Origin: Acridotheres tristis
Taxonomy: Eukaryota > Chordata > Aves > Passeriformes > Sturnidae
Direction of reading: 5' to 3'
NCBI GenBank assembly: GCA_037013685.1
Contig: CM072885.1
Coordinates: forward strand, 124,001 to 188,000
DNA: 64,000 bases
Positions 33,840 through 44,553 of the stretch are shown here, one piece after another. The notes below the pieces were generated by a model. It worked only from the letters and a program-made list of their open reading frames with translations, did no database searches and was not told where the DNA came from. The first letter of the stretch is position 1, and each line of letters opens with the position of its first letter. The translations under genes were made by a program, and so were the position numbers.

Positions 33840-34365
33840 CTGTCAGGGAAAAATGGGAATTAGGGTCGGTTGTTTGGGAAGAATGGAGGTTTAGGGCCAG
33901 TTACCTAGGAAAAACTGAGGATTAGGGCAAATTATCTGGGGAAAATGGGGATTAGGGCATGTTATTGGGGAAAAAACAGATTAATAGTAATACAGATTAT
34001 GGGAGCAAAAATGATTAATTAATCCAGATGATCTGGATAAAACGATAAATACGGATTGCCTGGGCAAAGACGATGAATTAATGCAGACTGTCTGGGAAAA
34101 ACAGGAATTACTGCACATTAGATGGGAAAATGGAGACAAATGGAGACTTAGTGCAGATTATGTGAGCACAAATGACTAATAAATGCAAATTATGAGGGCA
34201 CTGTAATGAACTGATATGGGTTATCTGGGCAAAAGTGATTCACTGACACCGATTATCAGGGAACAGTGACTAATTAACACAGATTATCAGGGCACAGGGA
34301 TTAATGGATGTGGATTATCAGGGCACAGGGATTAATTAACACAGAATATCAGGGCACAGGGAATT
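33840..34365. repeat. AT-rich ~45-bp degenerate minisatellite
   Basis: Units resemble GATTAATTAACACAGATTATC followed by AGGGCACA or TGGGAAAA. Copies become more similar toward 34260-34360. Confidence 0.75.
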
Positions 34366-34689
34366 TCCAGCCCCCAGTGCAATGTCCCGTTTCCCCCAGA
34401 GCTGCTCCCGACCCCATCCCAGAGCCCCTGAGAGCAGCAGCTGGGGCTGGGAAGGAAGTTAGGAAGGAAGGAAATGCATCCAGATGGGAGGAATGTGCAG
34501 GACGTGCAGCACACAGCCCCTCTGCTCTCCCTGCTCCCTCCCCAAGCCCCCGTGCTCCTCCCAACGCCCCGGACCCGCTGTGGGTGGAATCCTGCCCCAC
34601 ACTGGGAGCACTGGGACCTGCTTGAACAAACCACCCTGGGATCGATGGCAGCTCTGGAACGATTCCAGAGGCTGATCCCTTCAAATCTC

Positions 34690-35090
34690 AACAGAAACTC
34701 AGGTACTCCCCATGACTATCACTGAGATCCCAACTTAGATGCCATCATAGATCCAGCTGTTCCCCATCCTGATCTCTTCAAATTTCAGACCAGGTATTCA
34801 TCATCCTTATGTATTTAGCCTTAAATTTTAATCGAGATATTTCTGGTTTTTAACTCTTTCACTCTAAATTTAATCCAGATATTCACCACCCAGAGCTCTT
34901 CAATGCAAATTTAATTCCATATATTCTCTATCCTTTTCACTTTAATCTAAATTTAAGCCCGAGATAGTCCCCATCCTTACCCCTTTAAATTTACATCCAG
35001 GTCTTCCCCATCCAGAGCTCCTAAACATAAATGTAAACCCAGGTATTCCCATTCTACAGCTCTTTAAATTTGCAGTTTAAAATCCAGGTA
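34690..35090. repeat. Degenerate ~58-bp repeat
   Basis: Units contain CTTCAAATTTxAATCCAGGTA followed by TTCCCCATCC. This lies in the presumed CALU intron 1; 35.1-36.5 kb shows no gene, only short echoes of a ~56-bp unit near 35935-36060. Confidence 0.65.
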
Positions 35091-36501
35091 TTCCCCTTTA
35101 ACCTGAACTCACACCAAGGAATTCTGCCCTGGGAGTGACCCAGGGTCCCATGCCAAAACAAGACAGTGGCAGCAGGACATGGGGGAAAGGACGTGGAAAA
35201 GCCCTTCTTCCTTTTTTTATGAATGAGAAGATCCGCAAATTTCAATTTCTTGGAAGTGGGGGAAGAGGGGGCATGGTGAAGGGATTTGGATTATAAAGAG
35301 TAAAAGTCACTTTTTTAGTGTGTCTGGGGAGGAAGAACATTCCAGAAGGGAAGGGCAGCTCCAGGTGTAAGTGGAGCTCTGGATATCCCTGTCCTGAAGA
35401 GCTGACTCCTGCTCCCTCTGGGCACATCCCAGTGGCCAGGATCAGCCAGCCTGGAGCACAGAGTGACCTGGAATGGGTCAAACACCCCGATTTTATCTGC
35501 CAGTGTCCACACAGAGCCCGGGAGGCACTTGGGAGTGATTAAAGAGCGACGGCCCAGCCTGCATCTGGATCCGGGCAGTGCCAGGAGCTGCTGTGGGAAC
35601 AGGGCTCAGAGACACCAAAACCCACAACCCAACGGTTATCCATGAACAATTATCCATAAAAAACTGCCAGCACCAGCAGCTCCTGCTGACCAGCGGGATG
35701 GGCCCCTGGATTTTCTGTGGGGATCCCAAGGAGAGGGAAAAGCAGAGCCCCTCTCCTCCCAGCACGGGCCATTGGCAGCGGATCGAATGAAGGAGTCTGT
35801 GGGTGAACTGCAGGAAAGTCGGGAACAGGAACCAGGGGTGGGAAGATATGGGGGTCAGAATAGGGGTCCAGACCCCGAGCTGGGGAGGACTTCAGGCTTC
35901 CAGGAGGGCTAGGTGGGGTACTGATGGATGATCTTGAGATTCCAAGGATACTGATGGAGAAACTCGGGATTTCAAGTGGGTTTGCTGTAATATTGATGGA
36001 GAAACCCAGAATTCCCATTGGGTTTGCTCGGATACTGATAGAGGAACTCAGAATCCTGCACTGGGCTTGGAAGTGTGGTGACATTTAGAGGAAACTGATG
36101 GGAAGAAGCCCCTCTGAGTCTCCCCATGTGAGAGGCCAACAGGATCCCAGAAAACCCCCCATAGGCAACACAGTTTGCTCAGGTTTGGGCATCAGCCTCT
36201 GTTTCGGCTTTTTACGGGATTGCTCCCATTGGAGCAGCCAGGGAACAATTAACTGGGACCCCATGGTGCCACCCCAGGGGCACAACCAGGGTGAGGGGTG
36301 CGGGTTCGGGGAATTCCGGCCCTGAGAAAGACGTATGGATGTGGGGGAGACACCGGGAGCCGAAAACAGTCCCGGGGGTAGAAACAGGCTGGTGCTGCCC
36401 CAAAGCAGCTCCAGAGTTTCGGTGTCACTGATAGCTGCGGGAGAGAAACATGGGTTTGGGGTGGCACCTCCCCGGCCTGGACCCCCACAAGGCAGCACCA
36501 A

Positions 36502-36750
36502 GGGCCCCACAGCCCGCTATGCTGGTGTCCCGGGGGTCCCCAGCCCGTTATCCCGGGGGCCCCACAGCCCGCTATGCTGGTGTCCCGGGGGTCCCCAGCC
36601 CGTTATCCCGGGGGCCCCACAGCCCGCTATGCTGGTGTCCCGGGGGTCCCCAGCCCGTTATCCCGGGGGCCCCACAGCCCGCTATGCTGGTTTCCCGGGG
36701 GTCCCCAGCCCGTTATCCCGGGGGCCCCACAGCCCGCTGTCCCGGCGGAA
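36502..36750. repeat. 55-bp VNTR next to CpG island
   Basis: Units start at 36502, 36557, 36612, 36667 and (partial) 36722, nearly identical, with the wording GGGCCCCACAGCCCGCTATG then CTGGTGTCCCGGGGGTCC. It abuts the CpG island at 36.75-37.56 kb. Confidence 0.95.
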
Positions 36751-37560
36751 GCCCCGGGGCAGTCGATGGATTGCCGCGGGACGGTCCCGCCCGGGTCGCG
36801 AGATGCGGACGGGGCTCCATCCCCGGGAGTTCCCGCCCGCCTTGGGCCCAGTGCACGGGCGGCCCTGGGACTCAGCATTGCCCGAGCCGCGCTGCGGGAC
36901 GGGCCGCAGGACTCGCGGACACGGCGGCGCCGCCGCTCCCGCCCGTTCCCATGGAGACCGGACCCGGCGCTGCCGCCGCCGCGTTACCGCCGCACCGCAG
37001 CGGCCCCGCAGAGCCGCTCACACCGCTTCTCCGGACCCCAAGCCCCAGTCCCGGTGCCCATCCAGGTCCCTTCCCGTCCCTCACCGTCCCCACCGCCGCC
37101 GCTGCTGCCGCCGCCGCTCCGCGCACCGGAAGTCGGCGCCGCGCCACGCCGCACGGCCCCCCGCGCGCCCTCCCCGCCCACCAATCACAGGCAGGCCACG
37201 CCTGCTCCTCCGTGGCGCTGCATGTTCCGATTGGTCTCTTCTGCCGCCACTCCGCCCCTCTGCCCGCCCCCGCCTCGCTCTCCGACCCCCGTGCCCTCCC
37301 CTGCCCCTCTCCCTCCGGCCCCGCCCATCCACCGGGGACGCGGGCGCTGATTGGCTGGAAATCGCCACGTCCTCAGGCGCGCGCCGGCCGCCGGCCCCGC
37401 CCACCGGGGGGCGCCCCGCGGAGCGCTGCGCACGCGCGTCCGGGACGGACAGAGTCACGTGCATGGGAAAGGCGGGAAAGGCGAGGCGGGGCTGGGGGTG
37501 AGTGTCCCCTTCCGCCATCCCGGGCCTCTCGCCGCTGGCTGGTGTGGCCCGGCTGAGGGG
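36750..37560. promoter_or_regulatory. CpG island, probable CALU promoter and non-coding exon 1
   Basis: Very CpG-dense, TATA-less, with several CCAAT boxes (near 37182, 37232 and 37350) and an ETS site CCGGAAGT at 37126-37133. On the minus strand a donor GTGAGG follows position 37085, so a CALU 5' UTR exon could run from about 37135 to 37085 and splice to 33422. A plus-strand donor (GTGAGT near 37499) hints at divergent transcription. Mammalian CALU also has a non-coding first exon. Confidence 0.5.
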
Positions 37561-37749
37561 CCGGGTGCCATGGAGCCGCAGAATCAGTTACACGTGCCCA
37601 AGCACAGACTGCCCTGAACTGGACCCGCAGGGATCACAGATCCCACTCCTGGCCCTACACAGAGCCCTAGTGTACAGAAAAACCCGCTGTGAAAAGCACA
37701 AAGGAGGGAGGAATCCATCATCTTTACCGGATTAAAAGGAGCATACTCA

Positions 37750-38367
37750 GTGTTATAAATGAGAGACAAAAGTCTCGATATTCAGCAAAATTTAGATCGC
37801 TTTATTTGATATAGAAAGAGCAAGCAGCGCGCTGGGGAACGCGAGGGGTCACTGCCCACTCCACACTCCACCGAACATGTGTTTGCAGCCTCTTCTTATA
37901 CTGTGGGTTCTCGTTGTAATTAATAATTTTGGGGTTTTCTTTGTTGTCATAATTTTGCTAGGTAAGCAGTGGTGGTTGAATAAACATCCTTACACAAATT
38001 CACAAAGCCTCCGGGCGATAATCAGTCACAGATAGCCATCTGGTCCTTGTAGATAACCACCAGAGAAGTTCTGGAAGTCTGGTCCTTGAGTTAAGCAGTA
38101 TTGATCAGACAAAGGCAGGAAGGGCTATTGGGAAGTCCGATTTTGCAAGCTGGTAGCCGATACAACTTATTTGAAAAACATAACATAATATAACATAATG
38201 TAATGTAATATAATACAACATAACATAACAAGGTGATTTTAAACAGAATTATTTAATCATATAATTTCCTTTATCTAGTGTCCATGCTTCACTTCAGAGC
38301 TTAGTATTCTGGTTTATCTAAACCTCAATGCTTTTGTGATTAACACGAATCTTTTATCAATTGTCAC
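37750..38367 (-). mobile_element. Solo endogenous-retrovirus LTR
   Basis: On the minus strand it has the layout of an LTR: TATA-like TATAAGA (37894-37900), AATAAA (37801-37806) about 90 bp further on, and a TGT...ACA-type end. The 5-bp direct repeat ACTCA flanks it at 37745-37749 and 38368-38372. No internal viral genes are adjacent, so it is a solo LTR. The class was not determined. Confidence 0.65.
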
Positions 38368-38739
38368 ACTCACCGAGGCACAGCCCAGTGGATTTTCTCC
38401 TTGGGGGTTTCAGAGGGCACAGCCTCCTTTTACCCCAAATCCCGGCCACACCTTGCCCTCTTCCTTTCCCCATTGGCTGCGGTACCGGGAAGGTGGAGCC
38501 TTCCCCAGGTGGAGCACTTCTCCCCCTTTCAGCCTGGCATCTTACCCCAAAGCTCAGAAGTTCAGGCTTGTGCAGACCCTTGCCCGTGTCAGGAGTCAGA
38601 GCTGTCAGCTCTGTAACCATCCTGCTGCTTGAGGCTGGTACAGACATTGAGACCCATTTCAAAGACATTAACACCAATACCCTCACCCGTAGAAATGTTT
38701 GTAAAGACATTAGCACACATCTTTCCTATCACCCAACAA

Positions 38740-38905
38740 TCCCAGCCTGTGCCTCCCTGGCAGCCGTGGAGCTGCCAGGGGCCGGGACCATTCCCTGGGG
38801 AGCCTGGGCAGTGCCCAGCACCCTCTGGAGAAGAACCTTTCCCTGACATCCAGCCTGAGCCTGCCCTGGCTACCATCATTCCCTTTGTCCTGAGGTTTTT
38901 ATCCG
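38740..38905 (-). mobile_element. CR1 LINE fragment
   Basis: Antisense CR1 wording: CCTGGGGAGCCTGGGCAGTG and AAGAACCTTTCCCTGACATC. Confidence 0.7.
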
Positions 38906-38989
38906 ACTGGGCTGGGCAGTTTGTGCAGAAAGATCTGCAGACAGACAGAACTGAAATATCCCAAACTTGAAGAAAGACATTAAGGGTCT

Positions 38990-39285
38990 GGAGCCCCAGG
39001 AGCAGCCAAGGGAGCTGGGAAGGGGCTGAGCCTGGAGAAAAGGAGGCTCAGGGGGGCCCTTGTGGCTCTGCACAACTCCCTGACAGGAGGGGAGAGCCGG
39101 GGGGATTTGGGATCTGGGAACAGGGACAGGGGGAGAGGGAACGGGCTCAGGCTGGGCCAGGGGAGGGCAGGGTGGGCACCAGCAGGAATTTCCCCATGGA
39201 AAGGGTGGGCAGGGATTGGAAGTGCCCAGGGAGGGTTGGAGTGCCCATCCCTGGAGGTGTCCAGGGAAGGCCTGCATGTGGCCAG
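38990..39285 (+). mobile_element. CR1 LINE 3' fragment (plus arm of inverted pair)
   Basis: Sense CR1: CTGAGCCTGGAGAAAAGGAG, GCACAACTCCCTGACAGGAG and GAGTGCCCATCCCTGGAGGT. Its reading LHNSLTGGESRGDLGSGN recurs on the opposite strand of the next fragment. Confidence 0.85.
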
Positions 39286-39424
39286 AGGAATCTATTCCAA
39301 GATTGTACAGGGCACCAAATGGGTACCAACAGGCCTGGAGCTTGCAGGTTGTGCCTCTGGCCCATCTTGAAAACTGGGATAACTTTTGCCAGCTTCCAGT
39401 TGATTTTGGCTGGAAAAGCCTCCA

Positions 39425-39775
39425 TGACCATCGAGTTTCCCCCACACTGCCAAGGTCACCACTGGCCCATGTCCCCAAGTGCCACATCCACACATCTCTG
39501 AAATCCCAACAGGGATGGAGACTCCACCCCTGTGCCAGGGCTGGCAGCCCTTTCCAGGAGGGAATTCCCCAAAACCCACCCTGCCCTCCCCTGGCCCAGC
39601 CTGAGGCCGTTCCCTCTCCTCCTGTCCCTGTTCCCAGATCCCAAATCCCCCCGGCTGTCCCCTCCTGTCAGGGAGTTGTGCAGAGGCACAAGGGCCCCCT
39701 GAGCCTCCTTTTCTCCAGGCTCAGCCCCTTCCCAGCTCCTCCAGCCCCTCCTGGGACTCCAGCCCCTCTCTCCAT
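39425..39775 (-). mobile_element. CR1 LINE 3' fragment (minus arm of inverted pair)
   Basis: Antisense CR1 with the same segment as 38990-39285 in inverted orientation, separated by about 140 bp. The two arms could pair over roughly 250-300 bp. Confidence 0.85.
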
Positions 39776-39799
39776 GCAGGTCCCAGGCACACTCCATAC

Positions 39800-41735
39800 G
39801 TGCCCCAAGCCATGACCACATCGATCCCAAAATATCCCCAGGGCTCTGCTGGAAGTGACGGCCTGGCTATAAATACCCCTCGCTCTGGTGTCCAAGGCTC
39901 CCTTGCACTAGGTGTGATCCCATCGGCAGGGAATGTCTCTCAGGCCCCAAATCCCGGTTTACGGGCTCCCAGCTGCGTCAGGTTCTATTTAACCCGCGCT
40001 GCCTCTGCACCGTGACACATCAGCCGTGCCACAGGCTGAGCTCAGCGCCCATCCCGCTGGATGATCCTGCTGGATCATCCCTGCCGGGACACGCGGCCAC
40101 GTCTGCCCTGCTCCCCGCGGAGAAACCAGCGCTTCCAGGGCCGTGATTCATCCCGTCCCGCAGAAATGCCTAAATTAGGGCAGCAGGAGCATCCTGGGGC
40201 TGCGGCGCTCCCACTCCCAGGGAGCTGTGCCGGGGCAGAGGCTCCCGGCAGATATTTACAGTCAGTGAGATAATTCCCACCCTCGGCCTCGCCGGGAGCG
40301 CTGCCAGCGCTGACACTCGGACACGGCCCCACAGTGAAGTCACGGGCTGAAAAAGCTCAGCCCAGAATTCCTTGGAAAACCTCCCACTGTGTTTTTCCCC
40401 TCGTTAAATCTCCCTTGGTGCTGGAATCGCACAGTCTTGAGGGAAAAATTATCCCAGACATGGGGAACGGGCACTGAAAGCATGAGATTTTTTAATCTTG
40501 TTAATTAAATACATCTCAGGAGTTGAGATGGTTTTTTAAACTAAAGGTGGATCAGGAAGCTTGAAATGTTTAATTTTTTATTAAAATGTAAGTTAAGGGT
40601 GTTTAGATGAGTTTTTAAAATTTAAAAAATGTTTTGAGGGTCATTTTGGTTTTTTTTAAATAAAAATGCCTTAGGAGATTGAAGGGATTTTTTTGAAGGT
40701 GAAGGGTTTTTTTGAATGAAGTACAGTTTGGAGTTGGACATCGGGAGGCTCTGGGGTGGACACTTGTGCCCAATCCCAGGGACACAGAACAGCTCCGGTG
40801 TCCTGGCCATGGTCCAACAATGCCCACCAAAACAAGGAGGACTGAGAGGAATCTGAGGCTCTTTCTGTGCTCTCCATCAGTTTTCCCCTTGGCAGGGAAG
40901 GATTCACCTCTTCCTCTAGAGCCTGGTCTGACCATTCCTAGCAAATCAAATCCCATTTGATCCACCCACCTTTTCACTCCACGGCTGCTTTTTCCCATGT
41001 TAACTGAGCCCAGACACTCTCCACTGGTCTGGGAGTGATTTATTGCATTTCCTTACGGAAGTGCTCAGGGAAATCTCTTTTCCTCTCCTTTCAGAGGAGC
41101 TGAAGGACCTCCAAGCTCCAAGTCCCTCACAAACCCTCTTTTTTCTATGCCTCAGACCATTCCCATTGCTTCTTTTTTTTTTCAGTTCTTCCAGTTTCTC
41201 AGTCTTTTAAAGCCATTAGCAGCTAGATCTTCTTCTCTCTCAGTATTTAGCATAAGGCAAAACCCACTCCCAATCCCTGTTTTCTTGTCTTGACCTCCCC
41301 AGTCCCTCAATCCCACTGGTTTTGCCCAAACTCTGGACATTTAGGTGTTTCTCTGCTCAGATAGCACTGACAGACATTTCCCTTCTCCAGTGGTCTTGTC
41401 CCACTCCCAACTGCCAGTGAGAGCAGCTCCAAAATTGGGTAAAAATTCTGATTTTCACACACTTCCCAGCTGGCTGTTTATTAATGGGACCTTCAGACAC
41501 TTCCAAATCCCAGAATTTAGGAAAGCATGTTATTTATTAACCAGCTTTTTGGCTGCAGCCATGTTTCCCTCATTGTCACACACCCTGACCAGCAAAGCTC
41601 CAGGGAGGGTGGCCTTGGGATTCGGGCAAAGGAGAGGGAATTTTATTGGTCTGTGTGCATTATCAATCCCCTCCCATCCACCACAGGGCCCTGGACACAG
41701 ATTTACCTCTGTGAATTCCCTGAGAAACCCCTGGA
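39800..41735. other. No gene recognised
   Basis: GC-moderate, then a T/A-rich patch at about 40480-40730. A TATAAATA near 39870 and CCAAT-like motifs occur, but no exon with supporting splice sites was found. Confidence 0.4.
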
Positions 41736-41739
41736 GAAG

Positions 41740-42035
41740 AGCTGGGGTGGCCTGGGCCCAATCCCACAGAACCCAGACCTGGCCTGGGCCCAATCCCACA
41801 GAACCCAGACCTGGCCTGGGCCCAATCCCACAGAACCCAGACCTGGCCTGGGCCCAATCCCACAGAACCCAAAGCAGGCCTGGGCCCAATCCCACAGAAC
41901 CCAGAGCAGGCCTGGGCCCAGTCCCACAGAACCCAGAGCAGGCCTGGGCCCAATCCCACAGAACCCAGACCTGACCTGGGCCCAGTGCCACAGAACCCAG
42001 AGCAGGCCTGGGCCCAATCCCACAGAACCCAGGCC
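41740..42035. repeat. 32-bp VNTR open in all frames
   Basis: About nine copies of a 32-bp unit with the wording GGCCTGGGCCCAATCCCACA then GAACCCAGACCT. Since 32 is not a multiple of three, each frame cycles through all three readings; none meets a stop, which produces spurious open frames of 150-200 residues on both strands. Confidence 0.95.
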
Positions 42036-42279
42036 CGGATGGCCCCACACGGTGCTGCCCGGGCACCGTCCCCGGGCTGGCACCGCCATGACCGTTCGGG
42101 ACGGGCAGTGGCTCTGAACGGCCTCAGGCTCCACCAGCGGGGCCGCGGCGTCACCGGGAAAAGCCCAACCGCGGGTGCCAAACGCAGGCGGAACAAACCC
42201 CTTGGGGCTCGGGTGGCTGTGGGTGCCCCCGCGGGGGTTGGGAAGGGCGGCGTGAGGGAGCAGGAGGAATCCCAAGGCC

Positions 42280-43075
42280 AGGGAGCTCAGGAGCGAGGCG
42301 GCTGCGGGAGGACGGATGGGCCGAGGAATGCCCCGGCTAATCCTCCTGCCCGCCGCCGGCTATTTAGGGAAGAACCAAGGAGACCGCGCTCAGCTCCTGG
42401 CTCCCCTCCCGCTGCAGCCGGCTGAATCCCGGCCCCACACCCCCTCCTCCCTCCGCTCCGGGCCAGCCCTCGGCTGAGCCGCCCCGGGCCGGGCTGGGGA
42501 CCGCGCTGCCCCCGGCCCGTCCGGTCCCGTCCCACGGGCACAGCGCTACCGGCCCGCCGCAGCCGCACCGAGCCCGCAGAGGCGAACGGCCGCGCGTGTC
42601 CGGGCCGGGCCGGGCCGGGCGCTGGGAGCCGTGATCTCAGGGAGCAGCAATGCGGGGCCGCTGCCAGCCCGGCCGGCGGCAGCGCCAGCCCAGAAATGTC
42701 CTTGTCCCGGCACGGCTTGGGTCACCCAGCATTGTCCTGCCAGCCCCGGGACATCGCCGCTGCCCCCCGGCACCCGTCGGCCCGGGCGGGGCGGCTCCGG
42801 GCACGCTCGGATGTGTTTTGAGGAAGAAAAGAGGTTTTTGTTCGTACTGAGCCGGCAGCCCTGACCTCCCGCTCCCCGCTTTGCACCACAAAACTCCGTG
42901 GGTTTGCCCGAGCCACACACACACCCGTTGGATCCACAGCCCGAGCCGGAGCTCCCGGGACGGGGCTGCGGGGGCGGCGGCAGCTCCAGCCGCGGGGGCG
43001 GCGGCAGCTCCAGCCGCGGGGCGCCGCCAGGGAGGGCTCCGGGGCTTTTCTCCGCCCTCCTCTCCCGCTGCAGGA
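42280..43075. promoter_or_regulatory. Orphan CpG island
   Basis: A CpG-dense block with repeated GGGCCGGGCC, plus two and a half copies of a 24-bp unit (GCGGGGGCGGCGGCAGCTCC then AGCC) at about 42963-43022. No coding exon is attached with confidence. It could be the promoter of a non-coding RNA or a distant first exon. Confidence 0.45.
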
Positions 43076-43079
43076 TGAC

Positions 43080-44350
43080 GGATGGAGGTCAAAGATGACA
43101 CCATCGGCCTCGCCTCATTCTGGGCGTTGAGTTTTCCCAGCTCTCTCCATTTAACGGGCCTTTGACAGAGAGCGCTTGAGCCAAAAAGGAGAAACTGTAC
43201 TGGGGAATTCCTGGTTCCGGAGCAGCTGAATTTAATTAAACCCACTTCAGTCATTAAAGTGTTTTGCCAACTAAATCAATGCAATGAGAAACCTCCCATC
43301 AATTTTGCCCCTCCGTCCCTCCCCGGGTTTGTTTCCCCAGAGGAAGGTCACGGGAGCAGTGGTCAGGCCGGGCCTGCACCCAGCGAGGGTGGAAGTGCCC
43401 AGGGACAGTCGTGTGTCCCCAGTGTCCTGCGGGGCTCCTGACCCTGCGTGTGGCTGTCCTGGCACGGTGCCTTTGCTGAAGGATGTCCTGGATTCGATCC
43501 CTGTGCCCGGGTCCTGTTTGTGTCCACGTGCCTGTCCCAGAGAGCCAGGCTGCTCCCCGCTGCCCGGCAGCCCTCAGTGCTCATTGCCGGGCTGCCCTGG
43601 GTCACCCGAGCCCAGAGAACTCCTCTGTGCTGGCTCCCAGCTCCCGGCCCCTCGCAGCGCCCGAGGGAACATCCTGTCACGGCTCCGTGAACTCAGCACC
43701 CCCCAAATAGCCCGGCCAGCCTGGCCCCCAGCAGGAGTGCTCCGGCGCTGGCCTGCGGATGATCTTACAGCCTGGGAAGCTCCAAACATGCTGCTCCTGC
43801 CCATAAAAAGCAAAGGGCTTTGGGCATGGAATCATCGGGAACACGGGGATTGCGCCAGCCAGGGGAGACGCTCCCGGGAGGCAGCGTTGTTGGGAAGGCG
43901 AAAGGACAGCGGGAGCTGAGGCTGGGGGCGGGGGGAGCCCCAAAACACAGCTCAGTCCTGGCACTGACGCCCACCCAAGGGTCTGTAAAGCACACCCAGA
44001 GCTTTGCTGCCACCGCTGGGCTCCTTTGGGAATACGTGACCCAAATCACGCACCAGAACCAGTTGTTAGGAACACACAAGTGGTAATTCCCTTATATTGT
44101 TATGCCTATTTTTCGACTGCCCCCAAATCCCAGTCTATCCCACACCACCGGCTCTGGAGACCATTCCAAGTGCTGGGGAGCCGGCAGAAGCCGTCCCCTC
44201 CGGGCAGTGCTTGAGGCACAGGCCCTGGGCACCCCCCAGCAGTGGAGCCCATCTGGCTGCAAGAGACTGCACAGGGAAGTCCTTCTCAGTGAGAAGCCAA
44301 GTTTTCCAGGCAGGAAGAGGAAAAACACCTCGCTGGAGCACTGATTCAAT
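43080..44350. other. No gene recognised
   Basis: Unique-looking sequence between the CpG island and the unnamed gene. Several open frames exist but have no consistent splice structure or family resemblance. Confidence 0.4.
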
Positions 44351-44553
44351 GGATAAAACTGGAATTTAATTAAGTTACGGAGATATTTGCAAAACTAGAA
44401 GATCCAAATCCCCCCCTCCCAGCACACCATGTGCTGCCCCTGCCCAGACGCGTGGAGACAACAACGGAGCCTCCCGGGCCACAGCCGGCCCCGCTCTTCC
44501 GCGCTTCCCAGGAATTCCTCTCCTTATCTTATCTGGCCCCCCACAGCCTGTGC

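Noticed and set aside
36335..37556. Open frames of 258-388 residues in the CpG island
   Set aside because: High GC suppresses stop codons, and the 55-bp VNTR supplies repeated text; no conserved domain or splice evidence.
37600..38370. Retroviral coding genes next to the LTR
   Set aside because: No gag, pol or env-like reading is adjacent; only one LTR is seen.
42280..44350. Protein-coding exons attached to the orphan CpG island
   Set aside because: Open frames lack consistent donor/acceptor pairs and recognisable similarity.
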